The notes beneath the pieces were generated by a model. The model was not told where the DNA came from. It saw only the letters and a program-made list of their open reading frames with translations, and did no database searches. Of a stretch of DNA of 21,625 nt, positions 1 through 8,291 are shown piece after piece (position 1 is the stretch's first letter; each line of letters begins with the position of its first letter). The stretch is from assembly GCA_003175865.1 (NCBI GenBank), contig PSRF01000122.1, positions 1 to 21,625 of the forward strand. The letters run 5' to 3'. This DNA is from Blastocatellia bacterium (lineage in GTDB: Bacteria > Acidobacteriota > Blastocatellia > Pyrinomonadales > Pyrinomonadaceae). The position numbers were made by a program, and so were the translations under genes.

Positions 1-25
1 AAGCTCGACTAGTTTGCCTTAAGTT

Positions 26-127
26 CGACGAGACAATCTCGCCTCGTCGCGTGTGCACGCATTCCGTTGCGTCCCAAAGGCAGAAACGATGTTAAGCGAA
101 CAGACGTTTGCACCACGACGACGTCTG
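26..127. promoter_or_regulatory. Leader region with two short inverted repeats
   Basis: The 148 bases before the first gene hold two short dyads. CGACGAG at 26-32 pairs with CTCGTCG at 43-49 (10-base loop). CAGACGT at 101-107 pairs with ACGTCTG at 121-127 (13-base loop), ending nine bases before the ribosome binding site. Either could be a leader hairpin or operator of the downstream operon. Seven-base dyads are common by chance, so this is only a candidate. No confident -35/-10 pair was seen. Confidence 0.2.
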
Positions 128-148
128 CGATTTTCAAGGAGGTGAGTC

Positions 149-1552
149 TTGTCGAAAATAATTCTTGTCGATCTGAAAGGACGAGGAGGCTACGTTAATA
201 AGGATACGGTTGCAGGTGGTTACGGATCCCGCTTTCAGGGTCATTCTTTTACGACTCGATTCGAAAAGAATGTGCGTCGAGTGCTACAAAATCTGCCCAG
301 CATTCACATTGGATATCTGGCGTCGATCTTTAAAAACGCAGGCCATGATGTGCTAGTGACCCGCGACGATGGACCGATCAACGGTGATCTAGCGATCGTT
401 TTGACGTCGCTCGTTGACTATCGTCATGAACGCGAATGGGCCGGCAAGGCACAAAAACGTGGATTGAAGGTGGGTTTCGCCGGTACAGCAGCGACGCATT
501 TGCCCCAGCTGTTTCAACAGTTCGGTGATTTCATCATTAGTGGCGAGCCCGAGGGTGCTGCGATGCGAATAGCGGGTGGTCAAGTACCAGATGGTTTAAT
601 GTTGAGCCCAGCTGTTGAGGAACTCGACTCATTACCCTTTCCAAACTGGGACGTCGTCAGACCTCGCGCGTTCGGCTATACAAACCGCAGAATGTTTGGG
701 ATCACTCGCGCGTTGCCTATGTTGACAAGTCGTAGTTGTCCTGAGAAATGCACTTATTGTCCACACCGAATCACGGCTAAGTTTCGTGCGCGGTCTGATG
801 AAAATGTACTTGATGAACTAAGCGAATTATCTCACCGTTATAAACGACTGCACATCGTGATTCGTGATCCACTCTACACTCTCGATCGCGAACGATGTTT
901 CCGTATTGCTGAAGGTATCCGTCTGCGTGGATTGAAATTGACTTACGAATGTGAGACGCGAATGGATGATCTCGATGAAGAGTTGATTCGACAAATGCAC
1001 GCTTCGGGTTTGCGTGCAATCAATTTCGGAGTTGAGTCACCGGATCCACTAGTGCTTAAGAAAGTCGCGCGGCGTTTCATTAACCATGAACACATACGTC
1101 GAATGATCGATGTCTGCTGGAAACTAGGAGTGACTACAACGGCGTTTTACGTGATCGGTTTTCTGCAGGACACGGAAGAGAGTATCGAAGAACTAATCAG
1201 GTTTGCCATCGATCTGGATTCCACTTTCGCGAATTTCAAAATTCTGACTCCCTATCCAGGAACTCCGCAATTCAAGCAGTTGGAACCTTTGATTAACGAC
1301 GGCGATTGGGAAAACTTCGATGGCTATACTTTGAACTTTCGTCATCCACAACTTTCCGCACGTCGAGCGCGCCTGATGTTGGGAATGTGTTACTCTCGTT
1401 TCTTCCTACGACCGTCTAATATCCTTACTCTGACGGGAATGCACAGATATTCGCACCTTCCACTGTTCAAGAAAGTGGATGACTGGTCGTGGCGTTGGCA
1501 GGAATACTTCGACCGACCGTGGCTCGCTGAAAGAAAGGTGATAGCAGGATGA
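149..1552 (+). CDS. B12-binding-domain-type radical SAM protein
   Basis: A 467-residue radical SAM enzyme of the B12-binding-like class, which generates a 5'-deoxyadenosyl radical from SAM at a 4Fe-4S cluster. The cluster ligands are visible as CPEKCTYC, Cys197/Cys201/Cys204. Residues 1-145 resemble the Rossmann-like B12-binding domain (segments GFAGTAATHLPQ and IISGEPEGA), and LDSLPFPNWD at about 160-169 is the usual linker before the SAM barrel. The classical cobalamin motif DxHxxG is not seen, so B12 binding may be lost or unusual. The TTG start is supported by a near-perfect AAGGAGGTGA at 136-145. The stop overlaps the aminotransferase start by four bases (ATGA), so the two are translationally coupled and probably act in one pathway. 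The substrate cannot be told: these enzymes methylate or rearrange unactivated carbons in lipids, sugars or natural products. Confidence 0.88.
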   Translation: MSKIILVDLKGRGGYVNKDTVAGGYGSRFQGHSFTTRFEKNVRRVLQNLPSIHIGYLASIFKNAGHDVLVTRDDGPINGDLAIVLTSLVDYRHEREWAGKAQKRGLKVGFAGTAATHLPQLFQQFGDFIISGEPEGAAMRIAGGQVPDGLMLSPAVEELDSLPFPNWDVVRPRAFGYTNRRMFGITRALPMLTSRSCPEKCTYCPHRITAKFRARSDENVLDELSELSHRYKRLHIVIRDPLYTLDRERCFRIAEGIRLRGLKLTYECETRMDDLDEELIRQMHASGLRAINFGVESPDPLVLKKVARRFINHEHIRRMIDVCWKLGVTTTAFYVIGFLQDTEESIEELIRFAIDLDSTFANFKILTPYPGTPQFKQLEPLINDGDWENFDGYTLNFRHPQLSARRARLMLGMCYSRFFLRPSNILTLTGMHRYSHLPLFKKVDDWSWRWQEYFDRPWLAERKVIAG

Positions 1553-2853
1553 TTCGCGCAATCGCGAGGTACGGCATACGTACCATTCCTGGAGATGAAA
1601 AAGAGATTGTCGCTGCTTTTAGACGCGGCGAGGCAATTGAAGGCCCGGCGATCAGGGAATACGAGGAACAGTTTGCCAACTATCATTGCGTCTCGTATGC
1701 AACTGCAACTTCGTTTGGTCGCATGGCCTTTTATTACCTCTTGAGAGCGCTAGACATTACACCTCACAGTGAAATCATTTTTCCCGCGCTTACATTTTGG
1801 GTTGTTCCCGAGATCGCCCGATGTGCCGGTTTCAAACCGGTATTCGTTGATGTAGACGCCCATACTTTCAATTTGAATCCCGCACTGATTGAGGCTGCGA
1901 TTACTGATCGCACGCGCGCAATCATTCCTACCCATCTTTACGGACAGCCTTGCGAGATGGACCAAATCATGCAAATCGCCGAAAAGCACGACCTCACAGT
2001 TATTGAAGACTGTGCTCAGGCGGCGGGCGCTCGATATCGCGGGCGTCGCGTTGGCACGTTCGGCAACGCGTCGTTCTTTAGTTTTCAAATGCTGAAAGGA
2101 ATCAACACCTATGGCGGTGGGATGGCTTTAACAAATGACTCGTCAGTTGCTGCGAATGTCCGTTCGCAGGCTGAAGCGGAGCCGCTGCAAACCAGTGGAG
2201 AGTTAGTCAGGCGTTTCATCAGTGGTCTTGCGGCTAGAAGTCTTGTAAGTCCGAAAGGATTTGCATGGTGGGGTTATCCGTTTGGAGCAGCAGCTTCACT
2301 CGTGACCGATCACGATTTCTCAAAACACTTCTGGGAAAGGATTAGAGCACTTGAGCGGTTTCCGAATTCTTATCGACGGCAATATTCGAACGTTCAGGCA
2401 ATTCTCGGCTTGCGAGCGCTCGCGAAGCTCGATGAATTCAACCAACGTTCGCGCGCAAATGCTCAGACCTACTCAGACGTCCTAATGAATTGTCGCGCGA
2501 TTGAGACGCCGCGACTTATCGCAAATGCCGAGCACGTCTTTTATCAGTATTGTATTTACGTATCCGACCCGGCTCGTGCAAAGCGACGTGCGATTCGTCG
2601 CGGCATCGACTTCGAAACGTCTCATGTGGATGTATGCTCTTCGTTGCCGCTCTTTAAAGAATTCGCTGCCAATTGTCCCCATGCCGACAAAACCGCCGAG
2701 GCTCTCCAGCTTCCTGTCTATTCCCGTTTGCGAACGTCGGATATCGAGCGCGTTTTGAAGACGGTTATGGAAGTCACCTCCGACCTTGCGCCGATGAGTG
2801 AGCCGGAGACGGCTCCACGACCCGAGGAGTTTAAAAGTAGTATTGTAGTTTGA
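1549..2853 (+). CDS. DegT/DnrJ/EryC1/StrS family PLP aminotransferase
   Basis: A 434-residue fold-type I PLP enzyme of the sugar-aminotransferase family, which typically converts nucleotide-linked keto-sugars to amino-sugars, although some members act on other ketones. Visible marks are the N-terminal segment with EGPAIREYEEQFA, the PLP-ring Asp in VIEDCAQAAG (Asp154), the Schiff-base Lys in SFQMLKGINTYGGG (Lys183) followed by the usual glycine run, and the C-terminal block with LPVYSRL. Length is normal to slightly long for the family, with an extra tail of about 25 residues. ATG at 1549 overlaps the radical SAM stop. No sugar dehydratase or glycosyltransferase is in the window, so a nucleotide-sugar substrate is not supported by context; a joint role with the radical SAM enzyme is inferred. 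Confidence 0.88.
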   Translation: MIRAIARYGIRTIPGDEKEIVAAFRRGEAIEGPAIREYEEQFANYHCVSYATATSFGRMAFYYLLRALDITPHSEIIFPALTFWVVPEIARCAGFKPVFVDVDAHTFNLNPALIEAAITDRTRAIIPTHLYGQPCEMDQIMQIAEKHDLTVIEDCAQAAGARYRGRRVGTFGNASFFSFQMLKGINTYGGGMALTNDSSVAANVRSQAEAEPLQTSGELVRRFISGLAARSLVSPKGFAWWGYPFGAAASLVTDHDFSKHFWERIRALERFPNSYRRQYSNVQAILGLRALAKLDEFNQRSRANAQTYSDVLMNCRAIETPRLIANAEHVFYQYCIYVSDPARAKRRAIRRGIDFETSHVDVCSSLPLFKEFAANCPHADKTAEALQLPVYSRLRTSDIERVLKTVMEVTSDLAPMSEPETAPRPEEFKSSIVV

Positions 2854-2899
2854 AAGGTTCATTTAAACGCCTTCGGCGAACACCTCAACTGGTTAGAAC

Positions 2900-3430
2900 T
2901 TGATCCGAATCCTTTTTAAGTTTTGTGTGATCGGTACCGTGTTGCTGGGCGATCTGACCGCGTCGTTCGATAAGAACATGGCCGCCAGATTCGTTTCGCA
3001 CTGGGGCTATTTCGCAATCCTGTTCGCAGCATTCTGGGAAGGCGAGGCGGTTCTTATTACAGCTGGGACACTGTGCGGCGCAGGTTTACTGGATTGGAGG
3101 CTGACGATCCTGGCTGCAGCGATCGGAGGATCGGCTGGCGATCAAGTCTATTTCTACGCTGCTCACGAGCGCGCCGCACGAGCGATACAAAAGTCGAAGC
3201 GACTCAGGAAGTGGTATCCCAAAGTAAGTCAATTCGTTTTGCGGCACAGTACCATTGCTGTTTTATTTTCACGTTTTGCAGCAGGTTTACGTATCACTAT
3301 TCCGCTGGTTTGTGCCACCGCCGGCATGCCCGCAAAGAAATACAGCGTTCTTAATCTGGTGAGCGGGTTTGCCTGGGCCTCGTTTTGGGTAGCAATTACG
3401 TATCAGATTGGACTACACCTGCCGCGGTAA
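2900..3430 (+). CDS. DedA family integral membrane protein
   Basis: A 176-residue hydrophobic protein of the DedA/SNARE-associated family. Members include UptA, a recycler of undecaprenyl phosphate, and other lipid or small-molecule transporters of the inner membrane. Family marks are the acidic re-entrant motif FWEGEAVLITAG near residue 46, GGSAGDQVYFYAA near 75, and the basic FSRFAAGLRITIP block near 125-137, followed by two hydrophobic helices. The TTG at 2900 has no good ribosome site; an in-frame ATG at 2978 (residue 27) would still leave the whole core. It begins 46 bases after the aminotransferase stop. That gap has only a tiny CGCC-TTC-GGCG hairpin (2869-2879), so co-transcription is likely. 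The link may mean that the upstream pair modifies a lipid or lipid-linked compound, but this is speculation. Confidence 0.82.
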   Translation: MIRILFKFCVIGTVLLGDLTASFDKNMAARFVSHWGYFAILFAAFWEGEAVLITAGTLCGAGLLDWRLTILAAAIGGSAGDQVYFYAAHERAARAIQKSKRLRKWYPKVSQFVLRHSTIAVLFSRFAAGLRITIPLVCATAGMPAKKYSVLNLVSGFAWASFWVAITYQIGLHLPR

Positions 3431-3495
3431 GGGACTGCTGCGAACTTGTTTTAGCTACCCCTTCTTGCCTTTAGTAGACTCTCTAGCAAAAGATT

Positions 3496-3620
3496 CAAGC
3501 TCTTCTGTCGGACCGCGTACGTCTCGTGCGCTAACTTGGATGGCGTTGACTTAGAAGCAAGCAGGTAAATCGTTCGCACGTTAGCGCACGAGACGTACGC
3601 GGTCCCGACAGAAGAGCTTG
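3496..3620. repeat. Long hairpin repeat, arms of 40 and 41 bp
   Basis: The left arm at 3496-3535 and right arm at 3580-3620 are inverted copies that differ only by one extra G in the right arm, with a 44-base loop. The arms start CAAGCTCTTCTGTCGG and end near GTGCGCTAAC. A stem this long is far beyond a normal terminator and has no T-tract. It sits between the DedA gene and the GH125 gene, and fills most of that 248-base gap. It is probably a dispersed non-coding hairpin element or MITE-like unit; no open reading frame lies inside it. Confidence 0.85.
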
Positions 3621-3678
3621 AGTGGTTTAGACAAAAGGTGCTACTAAAGGGTCAGGTGTTAATCCTCAGTTGAATCCT

Positions 3679-5118
3679 ATGAACAATCGTCGGAGATTTT
3701 TGCGCGGACTTGGCTGTACCGCCGCTTTCGTCGCTCTCAGTCGGAGAAACGTTTGGTCCACCCAAAGCGATCAACGTGAATTTCCTAGTGTGCGACCAAT
3801 GGGTTCTGAGCGCAAATTTGTCAGTCAGGCAGTGGAAGCAAAGATTCGAGAAGTGAAACGGCTCATTGCTCATACGGAACTAGCCTGGCTCTTTGAAAAT
3901 TGTTATCCAAACACGCTCGACACCACAGTCACCTTTGGTATGCGGGACAATCGACCTGACACCCTTGTTGTCACAGGCGACATCAATGCGATGTGGTTGC
4001 GCGACTCGACGGCCCAGGTGACTCCATACCTGCCGCTCGCGCGTGAAGATAAGAAGTTAAGAGATTTGATTGCAGGAGTGATTAATCGGCAGACCCTTTG
4101 TATTCACATCGATAGATATGCGAACGCATTTAGTTTTGGTGCGAAGGCCTGTCCGTGGGGAGTCCACGACAAACCAGCCTTAACGCCAGAGCTTTGCGAA
4201 CGCAAATGGGAAATCGATTCACTCTGTTATCCGCTTCGCCTGTCGTATTCATACTGGAAGACAACTGGCGACACATCATGCTTTCACTCCGATTGGCAGC
4301 AAGCCGCTCAGCTGATCGTCAAGACTTTTCGTGAACAACAACGACTCGATGGTCCAGGGCCGTATACATTTCAGCGCACCACAGACAATCCGATCGATAC
4401 ACCTCCATTTAATGGCTCAGGAAATCCGACACGCAAGGTTGGCTTAATTCATTCCGCCTTTCGGCCTTCTGACGATGCCTGCGTCTTTCCGTTTTTAGTA
4501 CCTGCGAATCTCTTTGCGGTCGTCACACTCAGACAGTTGGCTGAGATCGTTTCGACGGTGCTTTCAAATAAGAGCTTTGCCGATGAATGTCGCACATTAG
4601 CCCAACAAATAACTGATGCCGTGAACAAATACGGCAAGGCTCAGTCGAAGCGTTACGGGTTGGTTTATGCGTATGAGGTTGATGGATTTGGAAATCAATT
4701 GTTGATGGACGATGCAAACGTGCCGAGTCTCTTGTCATTGCCGTACCTGGGCTGTTGCGCGCCGAATGATCCGGTCTATCGAAGCACCCGTGCGCTGATT
4801 CTGAGCAGTGATAACCCTTACTTTTTCAAAGGCAAAGCAGGTGAGGGAATTGGAGGCCCGCACGTCGGCCTCAATATGATCTGGCCGCTGGGGATTATCG
4901 TGCGAGCACTGACGAGTACTGATGACAGCGAGATTCTTTATTGCTTGCGCATGCTGAAGAACACTCATGCTGGCACAGGATTCATGCACGAGGCATTTAA
5001 CAGTGACGATCCAAAGAAATTCACACGCTCGTGGTTCGCGTGGGCCAACACAATCTTTGGCGAGTTGATTCTGAAGTTACACGAACAGCGCCCGCATTTA
5101 CTGAACGTGAAATTCTAA
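3679..5118 (+). CDS. Tat-exported GH125 exo-alpha-1,6-mannosidase (DUF1237)
   Basis: A glycoside hydrolase family 125 protein of 479 residues. Characterised members are metal-independent inverting exo-alpha-1,6-mannosidases. The N-terminus NRRRFLRGLGCTAAFVAL is a twin-arginine signal, so the enzyme is exported folded; residues after about 28 are mature. The conserved block DINAMWLRDSTAQ lies at about 100-112. The likely general acid is one of the aspartates in FRPSDDACVF (about 265-266), and the likely base is the Glu in GTGFMHEAFN (about 438); these assignments come from memory of GH125 structures. The C-terminal SWFAWANTIFGEL is also typical. ATG 3679 was preferred over the in-frame TTG at 3670 because the signal peptide then starts directly with MNNRRRF; neither has a strong ribosome site. 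It is monocistronic, converging on glycogen phosphorylase. Confidence 0.88.
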   Translation: MNNRRRFLRGLGCTAAFVALSRRNVWSTQSDQREFPSVRPMGSERKFVSQAVEAKIREVKRLIAHTELAWLFENCYPNTLDTTVTFGMRDNRPDTLVVTGDINAMWLRDSTAQVTPYLPLAREDKKLRDLIAGVINRQTLCIHIDRYANAFSFGAKACPWGVHDKPALTPELCERKWEIDSLCYPLRLSYSYWKTTGDTSCFHSDWQQAAQLIVKTFREQQRLDGPGPYTFQRTTDNPIDTPPFNGSGNPTRKVGLIHSAFRPSDDACVFPFLVPANLFAVVTLRQLAEIVSTVLSNKSFADECRTLAQQITDAVNKYGKAQSKRYGLVYAYEVDGFGNQLLMDDANVPSLLSLPYLGCCAPNDPVYRSTRALILSSDNPYFFKGKAGEGIGGPHVGLNMIWPLGIIVRALTSTDDSEILYCLRMLKNTHAGTGFMHEAFNSDDPKKFTRSWFAWANTIFGELILKLHEQRPHLLNVKF

Positions 5119-5123
5119 GGTGG

Positions 5124-5210
5124 AAATGTCAGATAAGCTTCAGCTTGTCGTGCTGTACGTTACAAGAGTCTTTAGCAAGTCATCAACAAGCTAAAGCTTA
5201 TCGGACATTT
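5124..5210. repeat. Hairpin repeat, family A copy 1 (between convergent genes)
   Basis: Arms 5124-5150 and 5184-5210 match at 24 of 27 positions, with a 33-base loop. The outer ends carry the core ATGTCCGATAAGCTTTAGCTTGT. A second copy lies at 12058-12132. Here the element fills the 98-base gap between the convergent stop codons of the GH125 and glycogen phosphorylase genes, so it could act as a bidirectional transcription end, although there is no clear T-tract. The same termini at two places show that it is a repeated element and not just a local terminator. Confidence 0.82.
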
Positions 5211-5216
5211 GTTGTA

Positions 5217-7670
5217 TTACTCATCAACTCTGACAGGTTTTACATCCCACACAGTGTCGCAGTATTCCTGGATCGATCGGTCCGAAGAGAAATAACCCAT
5301 GCGTGCGACATTGAGGATCGACATTCTGGTCCAGCTCGCTGTGTCACCGAACGCCTCAGCTACCCGAGACTGCTCATCGACGTACGATTGGTAATCGGGG
5401 AGGAGCAAATACTCGTCGCGATCAAGCAACGAACTTACAAACGGCTGGAACAAGTTGTGATCACCGTTTGAGAAGTTCCCTCGAGAAATCGAGTCAACCA
5501 CTTCCCGTAGGTGATTATTGAAGTAGTAATAATCTCTCGGGTTATAACCGCGTGATCTCAACTCCGATACTTCCGAAACAGTCAGACCGAATAGAAAGAA
5601 GTTATCTGGTCCAACAGCCTCACGAATCTCCACGTTAGCTCCATCGAGTGTCCCGATCGTCAAAGCTCCGTTAAGAGCAAACTTCATATTGCCGGTACCC
5701 GAAGCTTCTTTACCGGCTGTCGAGATTTGCTCGGAGAGATCTGCTGCCGGATAGGTCAGCTGCGCGTTCGTCACATTGAAGTCAGGAATAAAGACGACCT
5801 TCAGCAGATCATTCACCGATTTATCATTGTTAATTACGTCGGCGATTGAGTTGATCAACTTGATGATCAACTTAGCCATGAAGTAACCAGGGGCAGCTTT
5901 GCCGCCAAAGATAAACGTGCGAGGCGCGGTGCGAAATGAGGGATCGGCTTTTAACCTTTGATACAGAGTAATGATATGCAGCGCGTTAAGATGTTGCCGC
6001 TTGTATTCATGCATTCGCTTCACTTGTATGTCGAAAATAGAATCCGGATTGACAGCGACACCGGTTCTTTCCTTGATCAGTTTTGAGAGAGCGACTTTGT
6101 TGTTGCGTTTGACAGCACGCCACTTTTCACCGAATGCCGCGTCGGGAACACAAGGTTCCAACTGTTTGAGTTTTTCAGCGTGTCGAATCCAATCGTCACC
6201 GACAGCCTCAGTAATTAGATCTGACAGGTTGGGATTACTGAGCACCATCCAGCGTCTCGGCGTAACACCGTTTGTGATGTTTTTGAATCTTTCTGGGTAC
6301 AGTTCATAAAAGTCGTGCAGCACACTGTTCTTCAGTAACTTAGTGTGAAGTGCTGCAACACCGTTAATCGCGTGACTGCCAACACTCGCCAGATGTGCCA
6401 TGCGCACATACTTCTGATCGCTTTCAGCAATTAACGACATGCGCTGGACTCTTGGTTCATCGCCTGGAAATCTCGTACGCACCTCGTCGAGAAATCGCCG
6501 ATTGATCTCGTAGATGATGTCAAGGTGTCTCGGTAAAAGTTCTCGGAAGAGCGGAAGTGGCCACGTTTCGAGGGCTTCGGGTAATAATGTGTGATTGGTG
6601 TATCCAAAGGTTTGTTGCGTGATCTGCCAGGCTTTATCCCAATCCATCCCACGCACGTCAACAAGCAGACGCATTAATTCAGCAACCGCGATAGAAGGGT
6701 GTGTGTCGTTGAGTTGTACTGCGAAGAACTTGTGGAATTCTTCGGGCTGGTTGTCCGACAGATCATTGATGCGAAGCATGTCTTGCAATGAACACGATAC
6801 AAAGAAGTATTGTTGCTCAAGTCGCAACTGCTTTCCTTTGTTCATTGTGTCGTTTGGATAAAGGACTTTAGTGATTGTCTCGGAAGCAACTTTTTCTTCG
6901 ACAGCACGGTAGTAATCGCCAACATTGAAAGATTCGAAATCAAACGACTCAGTTGCTTCTGCTTTCCAAAGACGCAAGAGATTCGTGTTGCCCACCTTGT
7001 AACCGACAACTGGAGTGTCACATGCGATTCCTTTGACGACGCGATGTGGAACCCAACGGATTCGATACCGGCCATCTTGATCGTAGAAGGTTTCGGTGTA
7101 ACCCCCGAGAGATACATCGAAGCTGATCTCCGGACGCTGAATCTCCCACGGATATCCCGGGCTCAACCATTTGTCCGTTATCTCGACCTGCCAACCGTCG
7201 CGAATCTCCTGATCGAAGATTCCGAATTCATAACGAATGCCATAACCAATCGCGGGTACTTCGAGGGACGCGAGCGATTCGAGATAACAAGCGGCAAGTC
7301 TGCCGAGCCCGCCATTACCAAGTCCCGGTTCTTCTTCCTTGTCCATCAATCGCTCCAGGTCTAAGCCCAGATCAGTTGCAGCTTGTTTTACTTGATCGTG
7401 AATTCCGAGATTGATGAGATTGTTTCCCAGTTGTGGTCCGATGAGAAATTCAGCCGACAGATAAGACACGACTCTGACGTCGCTTCTCATGAGCGTGCGA
7501 ACAGTCTTGATCCAGTGGTCCAAGAGTCGATCGCGTACGGTTAGCGCGAGCGCCATGTACCAGTCGTTGGGTGTAGCAAGTTCAGGTAGTCTGCCCTGGC
7601 TGTAAAAAAGGTGGTCGAGAATGTCTTGCTTGATTGATTCTAGTGTGGGTTGCGAAAGATCGTTTGTCAT
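5217..7670 (-). CDS. glgP: Glycogen/starch/maltodextrin phosphorylase (GT35)
   Basis: Releases glucose-1-phosphate from the non-reducing ends of alpha-1,4-glucans using phosphate and PLP, in the cytoplasm. At 817 residues it has normal full length. Diagnostic pieces are EEPGLGNGGLGRLAACYLES near 112, YGIRYEFGIFDQ near 145, the NDTHPSIAVAELMR block near 320, NITNGVTPRRW, and the PLP signature EASGTGNMKFALNG with the Schiff-base Lys at about 663. The C-terminus ends in the usual SILNVARMGYFSSDRSI block. The ATG has GAGGCG just upstream on the minus strand. A weak promoter candidate reads TTGACC (7710-7705) and TATCTG (7688-7683) with a 16-base spacer. It stands alone, with no glgA/B/C/X neighbours. 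Whether it prefers glycogen or maltodextrin cannot be seen. Confidence 0.96.
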   Translation of the reverse strand: MTNDLSQPTLESIKQDILDHLFYSQGRLPELATPNDWYMALALTVRDRLLDHWIKTVRTLMRSDVRVVSYLSAEFLIGPQLGNNLINLGIHDQVKQAATDLGLDLERLMDKEEEPGLGNGGLGRLAACYLESLASLEVPAIGYGIRYEFGIFDQEIRDGWQVEITDKWLSPGYPWEIQRPEISFDVSLGGYTETFYDQDGRYRIRWVPHRVVKGIACDTPVVGYKVGNTNLLRLWKAEATESFDFESFNVGDYYRAVEEKVASETITKVLYPNDTMNKGKQLRLEQQYFFVSCSLQDMLRINDLSDNQPEEFHKFFAVQLNDTHPSIAVAELMRLLVDVRGMDWDKAWQITQQTFGYTNHTLLPEALETWPLPLFRELLPRHLDIIYEINRRFLDEVRTRFPGDEPRVQRMSLIAESDQKYVRMAHLASVGSHAINGVAALHTKLLKNSVLHDFYELYPERFKNITNGVTPRRWMVLSNPNLSDLITEAVGDDWIRHAEKLKQLEPCVPDAAFGEKWRAVKRNNKVALSKLIKERTGVAVNPDSIFDIQVKRMHEYKRQHLNALHIITLYQRLKADPSFRTAPRTFIFGGKAAPGYFMAKLIIKLINSIADVINNDKSVNDLLKVVFIPDFNVTNAQLTYPAADLSEQISTAGKEASGTGNMKFALNGALTIGTLDGANVEIREAVGPDNFFLFGLTVSEVSELRSRGYNPRDYYYFNNHLREVVDSISRGNFSNGDHNLFQPFVSSLLDRDEYLLLPDYQSYVDEQSRVAEAFGDTASWTRMSILNVARMGYFSSDRSIQEYCDTVWDVKPVRVDE

Positions 7671-7783
7671 TTGCGCCTCGAGCAGATAAATGGAATGTCG
7701 TATTGGTCAAACAGATCCTATTGTTTTCGTCTCTTTCTCGCCCAGTATAACCTTCATGGGCGTCTCAAGCTGTTTTGACCTTA

Positions 7784-7862
7784 CTGGGAGCGCAGGCGTC
7801 CCCGCCTGCGGGGCTAAAGTCGAGCGTAGCGCAACCTCAGGCGAGGACGCCTGCGCTCCCAG
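7784..7862. repeat. Hairpin repeat with perfect 18-bp ends and an inner hairpin
   Basis: CTGGGAGCGCAGGCGTCC at 7784-7801 is perfectly inverted at 7845-7862. Inside, CCCCGC/GCGGGG at about 7798-7811 forms a second small hairpin, giving a branched fold. The outer end GGGAGCGCAGGCGTCC resembles dispersed intergenic repeats that I recall from Acidobacteriota genomes. It lies in the 283-base gap between the divergent glgP and PadR genes, immediately upstream of the PadR promoter (-35 at 7878). The rest of this gap, apart from the two promoter regions, shows nothing recognisable. Confidence 0.85.
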
Positions 7863-7877
7863 CATTAAGTTTTTTAC

Positions 7878-7908
7878 TTGACCTATGTAGATATTTATAT
7901 GTATAGGT
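7878..7908 (+). promoter_or_regulatory. PadR promoter with overlapping dyad operator candidate
   Basis: TTGACC at 7878-7883 can serve as -35 and TATAGG at 7902-7907 as -10 with an 18-base spacer. ACCTAT (7881-7886) and its complement ATAGGT (7903-7908) form an inverted repeat with 16 bases between, within a very AT-rich stretch that covers both promoter boxes. PadR-family repressors commonly bind such AT-rich dyads at their own promoters, so autorepression of the PadR-permease operon is inferred. The start codon follows about 45 bases downstream. Confidence 0.5.
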
Positions 7909-7953
7909 ATCTAGCGTTAAAATAAGTCTAAAGTCGAAAGATCACTGCAGCCG

Positions 7954-8280
7954 ATGAAAAAGAACTATCTCTCTTACACCATGGCTTTGACCCTTCAAGC
8001 TGTCGATAACGGTTACGGCTACGGTTTCGACATCATGGCCGTCACGGGCCTCGCTAGCGGCACTGTATATCCGGCCTTACGTCGCCTGGAAGATGCCGAC
8101 TTTGTTGCGTCCAAATGGGAAAAGCACTCCATTGCCCAAAACGAACAGCGGCCAGCTCGCAAGTATTACGAAGTGACAAAGGCTGGCCGCACAGCACTGA
8201 TGGAGGCGCGCGAAAAGTTTCGTTTGCTTTCGCAGTTTGAGCCCTTGGTTACTGACAGAACTGTAAAACAAAAAGGTTGA
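7954..8280 (+). CDS. PadR family transcriptional regulator
   Basis: A 108-residue winged-helix regulator of the short PadR type. The DNA-binding part contains [12 protein letters not shown], the family's YGYGFDIM motif at about 23-30, and the recognition helix segment [17 protein letters not shown] (about 38-54). The wing follows with [17 protein letters not shown]. The C-terminal dimerisation helix is short. It lies directly before the ADOP permease gene: its stop codon is eleven bases before the likely GTG start, and a TTG alternative would overlap it by four. In Acidobacteriota such PadR genes are regularly placed next to ADOP permeases and are thought to repress them in response to small molecules. 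The dyad at 7881-7908 is the probable operator. Confidence 0.9.
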   Translation: MKKNYLSYTMALTLQAVDNGYGYGFDIMAVTGLASGTVYPALRRLEDADFVASKWEKHSIAQNEQRPARKYYEVTKAGRTALMEAREKFRLLSQFEPLVTDRTVKQKG

Positions 8281-8291
8281 GGAATAGTTTC

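Noticed and set aside
3496..3620. Long hairpin as a CRISPR or attachment site
   Set aside because: Only two inverted arms, no direct repeats or spacers, and no integrase or cas gene in the window.
7690..7881. Small open frame of 63 codons containing the 18-bp hairpin repeat
   Set aside because: Its second half is translation of the repeat, and there is no ribosome site; taken as chance.
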